Shown here piece by piece: positions 19,980-27,772 of a stretch of 64,000 bases of DNA (position 1 is its first letter; every line of letters starts with the position of its first letter). This DNA is from Novosphingobium terrae. Lineage in GTDB: Bacteria > Pseudomonadota > Alphaproteobacteria > Sphingomonadales > Sphingomonadaceae. The notes under the pieces were generated by a model. It was given only the letters and a program-made list of their open reading frames with translations. It was not told where the DNA came from and did no database searches. A program made the translations under genes and the position numbers. The stretch spans positions 2,480,001 to 2,544,000 of the forward strand of contig NZ_JABVZR010000002.1 of the NCBI RefSeq assembly GCF_017163935.1, written 5' to 3'.

Positions 19980-20945
19980 CTATCGCAGATCGGCGCGCAG
20001 ATCGCGCACGCCCCGCCCCAGCCTCTCGCGCAGCAGGGTTCTGAGCGTGGCGCCATCGGCATAGCCGACTTCGGCGGCAATCGTTTCAAGGCTCAGCCCG
20101 CTGCCCTGGATCAGCGAGCGGGCGCGCTCCACACGCAGATCCTGAAAATAGGCCAGCGGCGATTTGCCCAGCACGGCCTGACAGCGGCGTTGCAGCGAGC
20201 GGGTGCTGGTGGCCAGCGCCGAGGCGGCCTCCTGAAGCGAGAAGCCTTCGCTCAGATGCTCGCGCGACCAGCGTTCGAAGCGCAGCACCAGCGGATCGGC
20301 CTGCGCCAGATGGTTGGGGATGATGTAGGCCGCCTGCGAGGAGCGGATATCGGCCAGCAGATAGCGGGACACCAGCGTTGCCAGCTCCGGGCTGGCCTGC
20401 CGCACCAGCCAGAGCGCCAGATCGAGATGCCCCATGGCCGAGCCTGCGGTCACGCCGGTCTCGCTGGGCACCAGCATGCGCGTCTCGTCGAGATCGACCT
20501 GCGGATAGCGCTGGCGGAACAGCGGGGCGAGGGACCAGGTGCTGGTGGCAGGGCTGCCGTTCAGCACACCGGCCTCGGCGATCACGAAAGTGCCGACGCA
20601 GGCCGCGGCGATCCGCGCCCCGCCCGCCTGCCATCGGGCGATCTGGTCGACAGCCTGACGGACATCGCCGCGCGCCAGAGCCGGCAGCAGCGTGTCGGGC
20701 GTCACGGCCTTGAGCGCGGGCACGATAACCCAATCCGGCCTCTCGTCCCGGTTCAGCGGGGTCGCCGGAATGATCAGACCCTGACCCGAGCGCACCCGGC
20801 GCCGCATGCCCATGATGGAGACATCAAAACGGGTCGCGCCGCCCATCATCGCGGCGGAGAGCGAGTTGGCGGTGGAGAACACGTCAAGCGTGGCGGTCAG
20901 CCCGGTGTCGAATAGCCCTTCCAGAGCGAGGATGATGATACGCAT
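19980..20945 (-). CDS. GlxA-family transcriptional regulator (DJ-1/PfpI domain plus AraC helix-turn-helix)
   Basis: A 321-residue regulator. Residues 1 to about 190 form a DJ-1/PfpI-like domain with the nucleophile-elbow-like ACVGTFVIAEAG near 115 and TAGSAMGHLDLALWLV. Residues about 215-320 carry two AraC-type helix-turn-helix units (FSLQEAASALATSTRSLQR and LETIAAEVGYADGATLRTL). GlxA-type proteins sense small metabolites and activate neighbouring genes. Here the divergent small gene at 21059 and an imperfect inverted repeat at 20948-20980 suggest that it regulates that gene. The inducer is unknown. Confidence 0.9.
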   Translation of the reverse strand: MRIIILALEGLFDTGLTATLDVFSTANSLSAAMMGGATRFDVSIMGMRRRVRSGQGLIIPATPLNRDERPDWVIVPALKAVTPDTLLPALARGDVRQAVDQIARWQAGGARIAAACVGTFVIAEAGVLNGSPATSTWSLAPLFRQRYPQVDLDETRMLVPSETGVTAGSAMGHLDLALWLVRQASPELATLVSRYLLADIRSSQAAYIIPNHLAQADPLVLRFERWSREHLSEGFSLQEAASALATSTRSLQRRCQAVLGKSPLAYFQDLRVERARSLIQGSGLSLETIAAEVGYADGATLRTLLRERLGRGVRDLRADLR

Positions 20946-20947
20946 TT

Positions 20948-20980
20948 GGCGTGAATGGCCTCAATAATGTCATTTACGCC
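20948..20980. promoter_or_regulatory. Imperfect inverted repeat upstream of GlxA-type regulator
   Basis: GGCGTGAATG at 20948-20957 is mirrored by CATTTACGCC at 20971-20980 with one mismatch and a 13-base spacer. It begins 3 bases upstream of the regulator ATG and lies in the interval shared with the divergent gene. It could be an autoregulatory site for the AraC domain. Confidence 0.4.
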
Positions 20981-21058
20981 GATATCACGCTGTGGGCCGG
21001 ATGGCTAGATCAAGGGGCGCCCGGAAGGATGTTCCGGCCATGCAGAAGGAGACTACCC

Positions 21059-21352
21059 ATGAAAGTTTTCGCCATCGGCTCGATCGTGAAGCCCATTTCG
21101 GATGAGGAGCGTGACGACATCCTGAAGCGTGAAGTGCCCCACACGCTGCAACTCTATCTCGATGGGCCCATCGAACAGTTCTGGTTCCGCAAGGACCGGC
21201 CGGGCCCGATCTTCCTGATGGAGGTCGAGTCGATCGAGGCAGCCAAGGCCGTGGTCGAGGCCATGCCGATCATGGTGGCCGGGATCGCCGCCTATGACTT
21301 CATCCCGGTGGGCCCGCTGATGCCGCTGGGTCGCCTGATCCAGGGCGCCTGA
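21059..21352 (+). CDS. Small ferredoxin-fold protein (muconolactone isomerase/YCII-like)
   Basis: A 97-residue cytoplasmic protein starting MKVFAIGSI. The ATG at 21059 is chosen because AGAAGGAGA lies about 9 bases upstream; an in-frame extension to 20951 has no ribosome site and reads through the promoter. Size, the N-terminal strand, FLMEVESIEAAKAVVEAMP and the C-terminal VGPLMPL resemble small dimeric alpha+beta-barrel proteins of the muconolactone isomerase/YCII group. Function is unknown. It is divergent from a GlxA-type regulator, its likely controller, and may handle a small oxidised metabolite. Confidence 0.7.
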   Translation: MKVFAIGSIVKPISDEERDDILKREVPHTLQLYLDGPIEQFWFRKDRPGPIFLMEVESIEAAKAVVEAMPIMVAGIAAYDFIPVGPLMPLGRLIQGA

Positions 21353-21393
21353 TGATGAGCGGCTCGGCCTGCCATGGTTGGCCGAGCAGCTTT

Positions 21394-22335
21394 TCAGTGC
21401 GGCGGCTGTTCTGCGATCACGGCATCTGGCCAAGGGTTCCGGCCTTCCTGAAGCCACCGCAAGGTCTCGGCCCAGAAGGTGGGAGCATGGCTGTCATGGA
21501 ACAGGGCGAAATGGCCGATCGCCTGCAAGCCATAATCGGCGGGCTTGAGGAGGACAGCGGTGCGCGCGGCAGAGCGATAATACCCCAATGTCCGGCGGAT
21601 GGCCGCCACCGAGCCGATTTCATCATCGGCCACGGCCACGGCCAGGATCGGGGCGGTCACTGCAGCCATCCGGGCTACGACCTGCTGTCGTTCCCGGGCT
21701 GGATGGTTTCGTTCGAAATGCTTGCGGCGGAAGCTCCATTCATGAGCGACGCCGGCGGGCAGATCCTCCAGCCAGCCCAGACGGCGGCCCGGAAAATAGC
21801 CGAACAGCGCCGTCAGCAGCGGCATGGCCAGATGCCATTTCACAAAGAGCTGCGCCCGGCCCGTGCGCGCATAATCGCCCCACCAGGCATATTGCGCGCC
21901 AACGGTCAGCATCCGGTCGATCCGCTCGGCACCCGGCGCCAGACCGGGCAAAAAGCCGCCGATGCTGTGGCCGACGACAGAGATCGGCGCTGCGGGGCGA
22001 TGCTCATGCATCAGGCGCAGGGCGGCGGCGAAATCCTGCTCGCCCCAGTCGCGCCAGCGATAGGTGCATCCCCTCAGCCGGGCCGGGCGCGAGGCGCCGA
22101 TGCCGCGATAGTCATAGGTCAGCACATCGAAACCATGCGCCGCCAGAAAGCGCGCATAGCGATGGTAATAGCGCGCCAGAACGCCGGTGGCATTGTTGAT
22201 GATCACGCTGCCTGAAGCTTCGCCCGTTGCGCGCCAGAGATGGCCGTGAAGCACCACACCATCGGCACAGCGGATCACCATGGGGTCGCCATGCGGGGTG
22301 GGAACGGGGCCTGTCATGGGCGCAAGGATAGGCAT
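21394..22335 (-). CDS. Alpha/beta hydrolase
   Basis: A 313-residue alpha/beta-hydrolase-fold protein with the nucleophile elbow GHSIGG (Ser124), the strand with DVLTYDYRGIGAS before it, an acid candidate in AVADDEIGS and a terminal catalytic histidine in IGHFALFHD. No signal peptide, so it is cytoplasmic. It belongs to the YheT-like/serine aminopeptidase-like hydrolases; the substrate is unknown. It is transcribed divergently from a TetR gene across a perfect palindrome that abuts its start, so it is almost certainly the TetR target. Confidence 0.85.
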   Translation of the reverse strand: MPILAPMTGPVPTPHGDPMVIRCADGVVLHGHLWRATGEASGSVIINNATGVLARYYHRYARFLAAHGFDVLTYDYRGIGASRPARLRGCTYRWRDWGEQDFAAALRLMHEHRPAAPISVVGHSIGGFLPGLAPGAERIDRMLTVGAQYAWWGDYARTGRAQLFVKWHLAMPLLTALFGYFPGRRLGWLEDLPAGVAHEWSFRRKHFERNHPARERQQVVARMAAVTAPILAVAVADDEIGSVAAIRRTLGYYRSAARTAVLLKPADYGLQAIGHFALFHDSHAPTFWAETLRWLQEGRNPWPDAVIAEQPPH

Positions 22336-22340
22336 GTGCC

Positions 22341-22378
22341 GGTTTCAAGTATACTCACTCTGCGGTATACTTGAAACC
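22341..22378. promoter_or_regulatory. Perfect 14-bp palindromic operator between hydrolase and TetR gene
   Basis: GGTTTCAAGTATAC at 22341-22354 is repeated exactly as the reverse complement at 22365-22378, with a 10-base spacer. It fills the whole 43-base interval between the divergent starts (22335 and 22379), so a bound dimer would block both promoters. The GTATAC core may double as part of a -10 region. Strong TetR-operator candidate. Confidence 0.8.
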
Positions 22379-22960
22379 ATGGTGAAAAAGCTTCCTTCGG
22401 CGCGTGAGCGCATTCTTGGCGCGGCCAACAGGCTGTTTCAGGGCGCGGGCATTCGCGCCACCAGTCTGGACGCCATTGCCGAAAAGGCCGGGGTGACCAA
22501 ACGCAGCGTCTATTACCATTTCCGCAGCAAGGATGATCTGATCGCCGCCTATCTGGAAGCGCGTGACGAGCCCAATCTGGCCCTTTTCCAAAGCTGGTTC
22601 GCGCAAGCCGAAGGCGATACGGCAGCGCGGGTGGAGAGCATTTTCCGCCATCTGGCCCAATCGGCGCGGCATCCCAAGTGGCAGGGCTGCGGCTTTCTGC
22701 GCACCTCGGTCGAGCTGGTGGACCGGCCCGGGCATCCGGCGCTGGTGGCCGGGCGGCAGCACAAGAAGCGGGTTGAGGCATGGCTGGCGCAGGTGCTTCA
22801 GGAAGACCATGGCGAGGAGGCGGCCATGGCTCTGGCGCGGCAGATCATGCTGCTGCTTGACGGGGCCTTTGCTGTGGTGCTGCTCCACCGCGATCCAAGC
22901 TATCTGGAGAGCGCCGGGGATGCCGCCGCCCGCCTCATCCGGGCCACTTCGCCAGGCTGA
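22379..22960 (+). CDS. TetR-family transcriptional repressor
   Basis: A 193-residue TetR-type regulator. The N-terminal helix-turn-helix (about 9-55) shows ILGAANRLFQGAGIRATSLD and GVTKRSVYYHFRSKDDL, the family signature; the rest is the helical ligand and dimer domain (TetR_C-type, with GCGFLRTSVEL). The ATG at 22379 immediately follows the palindromic operator; an upstream in-frame extension would read through that operator. Neighbour and likely target is the divergent hydrolase. It ends 2 bases from the convergent M20 peptidase gene. Confidence 0.92.
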   Translation: MVKKLPSARERILGAANRLFQGAGIRATSLDAIAEKAGVTKRSVYYHFRSKDDLIAAYLEARDEPNLALFQSWFAQAEGDTAARVESIFRHLAQSARHPKWQGCGFLRTSVELVDRPGHPALVAGRQHKKRVEAWLAQVLQEDHGEEAAMALARQIMLLLDGAFAVVLLHRDPSYLESAGDAAARLIRATSPG

Positions 22961-22962
22961 CG

Positions 22963-24186
22963 TCAGCCGATCAAGGCTCGGCCATCGCGGGCCAGACGGC
23001 ACAGCAGCAAGGCGCTGAGGGCGGCACGCTCGCCCAGACTGTCGGCGATCAGATATTCTTCCGCGGAATGGATCGAGCCGCCACGCACCCCCATCGTATC
23101 GACCACCGGCACGCCGCAGGCCGCGATGTTGTTGCCGTCGCAAACCCCGCCGGTGTCTTTCCAGCCAATCTCCTGACCCAGCAGGCGTCCGCAATCGCGC
23201 ACCAGTTCGAGCAGCTTCCGGCCCGGCGCATCGATGGGCTTGGGCGGGCGGGCGAAGCTGCCGTGGCGATGGATATGCAGATCATGCGCGGCGGCGACTT
23301 CGGCGATCATCCGGTCCAGCGCCTGCTCGGCAAAGGTCTGATCCTCGGGCGTCAGCGGCCGGATGTTGACGCGCAAGACCGCATGATCCGGCACGACATT
23401 GTTGGGCCCGCCACCCTCGATCTTCGCGCAATTGACGCTAAGCCCGGGGCGGACCAGAGCGCTGAGCCGCAGCGCCAGATCGGCGGCGGCGATCACCGCA
23501 TTGCGCCCATCCTGAGGGTTGCGCCCGGCATGCGCGCTGCGCCCCTTCACAACAATCGAGAAATTTCCGCTGCCGGGCCGCGCCCCGGCCAGCGTGCCAT
23601 CGGGCAGGGCGGAGGGCTCATAGGTGAAGGCTGCCAGCTTGCCCGAAGCCGCGCGGCGCAGCAAAGGCGCGGAGCCGGGCGAGCCCACCTCCTCATCGCT
23701 GTTCAGCACCACCTGATAGCCGATCTTTTCGTGATCGGGGCAGGCTTCAAATGCTTTCAGCGCGCCCAGCATCACGGCGATGCCGCCTTTCATATCGGCC
23801 ACGCCGGGCCCGTTCAGCACGCCGGGGCTGAGCCATTGGCAGGTCTGGAAGGGGTGGTCGGCCTCGAAGACGGTGTCCATATGGCCGGTCAGCAGCAGCT
23901 GGATCGGAGCCTGCGGGCGCACCGTCAGCAGCAGATTGCGGCCATGGGTGACATCGCTTTCCCGGCCTTGCGCGTCGATCTTCGTGACCGGTTCAGGGGC
24001 CAGCAGGTCGATCTCGCCGGGCAAGGCCGCAAAGCCTTGCGCCAGTTGCTCGGCCATGGTGGCGAGCCCCGCCAGATTGCGGCTGCCGCTGTTGATCGCG
24101 GCCCAGCCCAGCACCTGATCCAGCATGGGCGCGGCCATGGCCTGTTCCACCACGACTTGCTCAGCGCTGGTGAGCGCCTCCGTCAT
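22963..24186 (-). CDS. M20 family metallopeptidase (carboxypeptidase G2-like), in astE position
   Basis: A 407-residue zinc hydrolase of the M20 family. Metal ligands and catalytic residues are visible: His102 and Asp104 in GHMDTV, Asp131 in VADMKGG, Glu165/Glu166 in NSDEEVGS and a late HSAEEY histidine; a dimerisation domain lies between. The closest recognisable group is the glutamate carboxypeptidase/ArgE/DapE set, which removes N-acyl groups from glutamate-type substrates. Its start overlaps astD by ATGA, making it the last gene of the ast operon, exactly where succinylglutamate desuccinylase (AstE, an unrelated M14-like zinc enzyme) is expected. I infer that it performs the final desuccinylation giving glutamate and succinate. 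Confidence 0.88.
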   Translation of the reverse strand: MTEALTSAEQVVVEQAMAAPMLDQVLGWAAINSGSRNLAGLATMAEQLAQGFAALPGEIDLLAPEPVTKIDAQGRESDVTHGRNLLLTVRPQAPIQLLLTGHMDTVFEADHPFQTCQWLSPGVLNGPGVADMKGGIAVMLGALKAFEACPDHEKIGYQVVLNSDEEVGSPGSAPLLRRAASGKLAAFTYEPSALPDGTLAGARPGSGNFSIVVKGRSAHAGRNPQDGRNAVIAAADLALRLSALVRPGLSVNCAKIEGGGPNNVVPDHAVLRVNIRPLTPEDQTFAEQALDRMIAEVAAAHDLHIHRHGSFARPPKPIDAPGRKLLELVRDCGRLLGQEIGWKDTGGVCDGNNIAACGVPVVDTMGVRGGSIHSAEEYLIADSLGERAALSALLLCRLARDGRALIG

Positions 24187-25601
24187 TGCGGCAATCCGGG
24201 GATGGGCAGGCTTTCGATACGCGGCGCCTCGAAGCTGGCGGCGGGATAGGCGCAGTAATCGGCGGCATAGGCCGCGCTGGGCCGGTGATTGCCCGAGTCC
24301 CCCAGCCCGCCAAAGGGCATGGCCGAGGCGGCACCGGTCGTCGGGCGGTTCCAGTTGACCACGCCCGCACGGATTTCCGAAGCGAAACGCTCCCACAGCG
24401 CTGCGTCCTGCGCGATCAGCCCCGCCGAAAGGCCAAAGCTGGTGTTGTTGGCGGCGGCGATGGCGGCATCGAAACTGTCGGCGCGGATCACCTGCAACAC
24501 CGGGGCGAAGATTTCCTCGTCCGGAGTGGCGACGCCGGTCACCTCCAGCACGGCGGCGCCCATAAAGGCGCTGTCGTCCCCGCGCGGCGCGGCGGGGGGC
24601 AGCAACAGCTTGGCGCCGGAAGCGGTGAGGGCCGCTACGGCCTCGCATGCCTTATGGGCGGCGCGGGCCGAGATCAGCGGGCCCATAAAGCCTTCCTCTT
24701 CGTCCCATGCGCGCACGGGCAGGGCTGCGGCTTGAGCCAGTACCGCTTCCAGCACCCGATCGCCCGCAGCGCCGCTGGGCAGGATCAGGCGGCGTGCGCA
24801 GGAACAACGCTGGCCGGTGGTGATAAAGGCCGAATGGCTGACCAGAGAAGCGACGGCCTCAGCTTCACCGTCCCCGATGTCTTCTGGCCAAGCGATCAGC
24901 GGATTGTTGCCCCCCAGTTCCAGCGCCAGAATGACATGCGGGCGGTCGGCAAAGGCGCGGCGGAACACGCGCCCGGCCTGTGCCGACCCCGTGAACAGCA
25001 GGCCATCGATATCGCCTGCAACCAGAGCCGCGCCGGTTTCCCGCCCGCCCTGTACGATCTGGAACACACCCTCGGGCAAGCCGGCCTCGGCCCACAGTTC
25101 GGCCATCCGCGCGCCCACCGCAGGCGTTTCTTCCGAGGGCTTGAACACCACCACATTGCCCGCGATCAGCGCCGGAACGATATGCCCATTGGGCAGGTGA
25201 CCGGGGAAATTATACGGCCCCAGCACCGCCATCACCCCATGCGGACGATGGCGCAGCACCGAGCGGCCAAAGGGCATCTCCTGCTCGCGCAGGCCCGCGC
25301 GTTCGGCCTGAGCGGCGATGGAGATCTCCACCTTGCCGATCATGGCGTTGACCTCGCCCCGGCTGTCCCACAGCTGCTTGCCGGTTTCCTGCGCGATCAG
25401 CCGGGCGAAACCTTCCAGCTGTTCTTTCAACAAAGCGCCAAAACGACGGGCGATGGCCAGCCTGTCCTCCAGCGGCGTGCGCGCCCAGAGCGGCGCTGTG
25501 GCGCGGGCGCGCTCCAGCGCCTGCTGGCATTCCGCCGGGCCATCCACAGGCCCCTCCCAGATGATGGCGCCGTTAGCCGGGTTGGTCGATTGCAGGATCA
25601 T
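24183..25601 (-). CDS. astD: N-succinylglutamate 5-semialdehyde dehydrogenase
   Basis: A 472-residue NAD-dependent aldehyde dehydrogenase. The cofactor domain shows PYNFPGHLPNGHIVPAL, FTGSAQAGR and the LELGGNNPL glutamate; the catalytic cysteine lies in TTGQRCSCARR. The C-terminal half has EEIFAPVLQV and NWNRPTTGA, the latter characteristic of AstD. It oxidises N-succinyl-L-glutamate 5-semialdehyde to N-succinyl-L-glutamate, step four of the arginine succinyltransferase pathway. It follows astC by 30 bases and overlaps the M20 peptidase gene by four. Confidence 0.95.
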   Translation of the reverse strand: MILQSTNPANGAIIWEGPVDGPAECQQALERARATAPLWARTPLEDRLAIARRFGALLKEQLEGFARLIAQETGKQLWDSRGEVNAMIGKVEISIAAQAERAGLREQEMPFGRSVLRHRPHGVMAVLGPYNFPGHLPNGHIVPALIAGNVVVFKPSEETPAVGARMAELWAEAGLPEGVFQIVQGGRETGAALVAGDIDGLLFTGSAQAGRVFRRAFADRPHVILALELGGNNPLIAWPEDIGDGEAEAVASLVSHSAFITTGQRCSCARRLILPSGAAGDRVLEAVLAQAAALPVRAWDEEEGFMGPLISARAAHKACEAVAALTASGAKLLLPPAAPRGDDSAFMGAAVLEVTGVATPDEEIFAPVLQVIRADSFDAAIAAANNTSFGLSAGLIAQDAALWERFASEIRAGVVNWNRPTTGAASAMPFGGLGDSGNHRPSAAYAADYCAYPAASFEAPRIESLPIPGLPQ

Positions 25602-25631
25602 GGGGTCATTCTCGCCTTCGGGGTCAAGCTG

Positions 25632-26840
25632 TCAACCGGCGGTGCGCGTTGCCGCCAGCGCGTCTTCCAGACGGGTCAGGGCCTCTGCGGCTTCCTCGCT
25701 GGTGATGTTGAGCGGGGGCAGCAGGCGGATGCAGTTCTCACCGCCGCCTGCCACCAGCAGGCCATGCTCGCGGGCGGTGGCCATCATGGCGCGGTTGTTG
25801 GGCACCAGCTTCACGCCGATCAGCAGACCCTTGCCGCGCACATCGACCACCAGATCGGGATAGCGCGCGGCGATTTCGCGCAGACCGGCGAAAAGCTGAT
25901 CGGAGATGCTGCGCACATGGGCCATCATCTCCTCCTGAGCGATGGCGTCGAAAGCGGCGGTGGCGACGGCCATGGCCAGCGGATTGCCGCCGAAGGTCGT
26001 GCCATGCGCCGCCACGGTCATGCCCTTCGCGGCCTTCTCCGTGGCGAGGCAGGCGCCGACGGGGAAGCCGCCGCCCAGCGCCTTGGCGATGGCCATGATG
26101 TCGGGCGCGGCGTCCTCCACCCATTGATGCGCGAAGAGGCGCCCGGTGCGGCCCATGCCGCATTGCACCTCGTCATGGATCAGCAGCGTGCCGGTCTCGT
26201 TGCAGAGGGCGCGAATCCAGCGCAGCCATTCCGCATCGAGCGCGCGGGCGCCGCCTTCGCCCTGCACCGGCTCGACGATGACAGCGGCGGCAGTGGGCGC
26301 GCGCAGGGCAGCCTCGATGGCGGGCTTGTCATCGAGCGAAAGCTGGATGAAGCCGGGCATGCGGGGGCCGAAGCCCTCCAGATAGGAGGGATTGCCCGAG
26401 GCGTTGATCGCGCCATAGGTGCGGCCATGGAAGGACCCGGCAAAGCCGATGATGTCGATCCTTTCAGGCGCGCCATTGGCGTGGTGATAGCGCCGCGCGG
26501 TTTTCAGCGCGCATTCCACCGCCTCCGTGCCCGAATTGGCGAAGAAAACAGTGTCGGCGAAGGAGGCTTCGACCAGCTTGTGGGCCAGCTCCTCCTGCTG
26601 CGGAATGCGGAAGATGTTGGAGACATGCCAGAGCTTTTCGGCCTGATCGGTCAGCGCTTTCACCAGCACCGGCGCGCAATGGCCAAGGCTGTTGGTGGCC
26701 ACGCCCGAAACGCAGTCGAGATAGGCGCGCCCATCCCGGCCATACAGCCACACGCCCTTGCCGTGATCGGCTTCCAGCGGGGCGCGGTTGTAGACGCCCA
26801 TCAGTTCCTGGGCCTTGGGCTTGTCCTGGGTCTCGATCAT
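25632..26840 (-). CDS. astC: Succinylornithine transaminase / acetylornithine aminotransferase
   Basis: A 402-residue class III PLP aminotransferase of the ArgD/AstC group. It has NSGTEAVECALKTAR near 102-116, GSFHGRTYGA, the IHDEVQCGMGRTG segment near 221-233 and the PLP lysine Lys253 in AKALGGGFPVGA. The ATG at 26840 overlaps the astA stop by four bases, and this fixes the start despite an in-frame codon 21 bases further up. In this operon it transaminates N-succinyl-L-ornithine with 2-oxoglutarate. The sequence cannot exclude that it also serves arginine biosynthesis as ArgD. Confidence 0.93.
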   Translation of the reverse strand: MIETQDKPKAQELMGVYNRAPLEADHGKGVWLYGRDGRAYLDCVSGVATNSLGHCAPVLVKALTDQAEKLWHVSNIFRIPQQEELAHKLVEASFADTVFFANSGTEAVECALKTARRYHHANGAPERIDIIGFAGSFHGRTYGAINASGNPSYLEGFGPRMPGFIQLSLDDKPAIEAALRAPTAAAVIVEPVQGEGGARALDAEWLRWIRALCNETGTLLIHDEVQCGMGRTGRLFAHQWVEDAAPDIMAIAKALGGGFPVGACLATEKAAKGMTVAAHGTTFGGNPLAMAVATAAFDAIAQEEMMAHVRSISDQLFAGLREIAARYPDLVVDVRGKGLLIGVKLVPNNRAMMATAREHGLLVAGGGENCIRLLPPLNITSEEAAEALTRLEDALAATRTAG

Positions 26841-27772
26841 GCTGCTTGTTCCTCTCTCCACAGGCGGAAGTCGCCGAGGCGGCCTGTTGCGATCAGGCCC
26901 TTGCTGGTGCGGATTGGCGTGGTTTCATCCACCACCACGCAGTCGCGAATGGTGGCGATATGGTTGGTGCGGGCATGGACGGTGGGGCCTGCGTCAAAAA
27001 TGTCGCAATAGCCGTCGTCGAGGAAATCCTCGCCCATCAGCAGGCGATAGGCGGGGAGGGATTTTTCATGCGGGCGGCCGATCACCTCGCGTGCGGCGGC
27101 GGGCAGCATCGAGGTGTAGATCGGATAGCGCGGCATCAGATCGGCGATGAACTGATTGCCATGCATGGCGTTGAACAGGTCGGCCTCCAGCACGCCGCCG
27201 CCGAAGAAGGGGCCGGCCACCGCGTCCCAGAAGGGGCTTGTGTCGCCCTCCATCCAGCCGCGCAGTTCGGCCACCACCTGATCGCCGAAACGCTCGCGGT
27301 GCTGGGCGATGAAGAGGTAGCGGCTGCGCGCTAGCATTGCCCCCATGCCGCCGGTGCGCGCATCGGGGTGGAGGAACAGTCCGGCGATTTCGGTGGCGCC
27401 GTCGAAGTCGTTCACCAGATGGAGGACATTGGTGGAAAAGCTGCGGTTGAGCCCGCGCGAGGCATGGGTGACGCGCGCGCTCTTGTAGCTGTAAAAAGGC
27501 CAGCGCACGCCGATGCGCGAGAAGATGCTGGCGGTGCCAATGACCTTGCCCGCGCCGTTGTCCAGCGCCAGCATGTAGAACTCGTCCTGCGGGGCGGTGA
27601 TCTGCACTTCGAGCGAATCCTCGCTCCAGGCGAGGCGTTCCTGCAGGGCGGCGCGGTCGTTGGGCAGGTTGGTCATGCCGCCGCCGGAGAGCGCGGCAAG
27701 GGCGAGCAGGGCGTCCAGATCCGCCATGCGGGCCATGCGGATGAAGGGCTGATTGGCGGCTGGCGCGGTCAT
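26837..27772 (-). CDS. astA: Arginine N-succinyltransferase (operon copy)
   Basis: A 311-residue acyltransferase with the AstA family marks: the N-terminal SGGGMTNLPNDR, the central GLFLHPDARTGGMGAMLARSRYLF acyl-CoA loop region, FWDAVAGPFFGG and DIFDAGPTV near the C-terminus. It transfers succinyl from succinyl-CoA to the alpha-amino group of arginine, the first pathway step. Both ends overlap neighbours by four bases (astB before, astC after). A second, longer homologue is encoded at 30055-31068, recalling the two-subunit AruF/AruG enzyme of Pseudomonas. Confidence 0.94.
   Translation of the reverse strand: MTAPAANQPFIRMARMADLDALLALAALSGGGMTNLPNDRAALQERLAWSEDSLEVQITAPQDEFYMLALDNGAGKVIGTASIFSRIGVRWPFYSYKSARVTHASRGLNRSFSTNVLHLVNDFDGATEIAGLFLHPDARTGGMGAMLARSRYLFIAQHRERFGDQVVAELRGWMEGDTSPFWDAVAGPFFGGGVLEADLFNAMHGNQFIADLMPRYPIYTSMLPAAAREVIGRPHEKSLPAYRLLMGEDFLDDGYCDIFDAGPTVHARTNHIATIRDCVVVDETTPIRTSKGLIATGRLGDFRLWREEQAA

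Noticed and set aside
24186..27011. Open frame of about 941 codons on the plus strand opposite astD/astC
   Set aside because: Antisense shadow of two well-recognised enzymes; no motif, no ribosome site.
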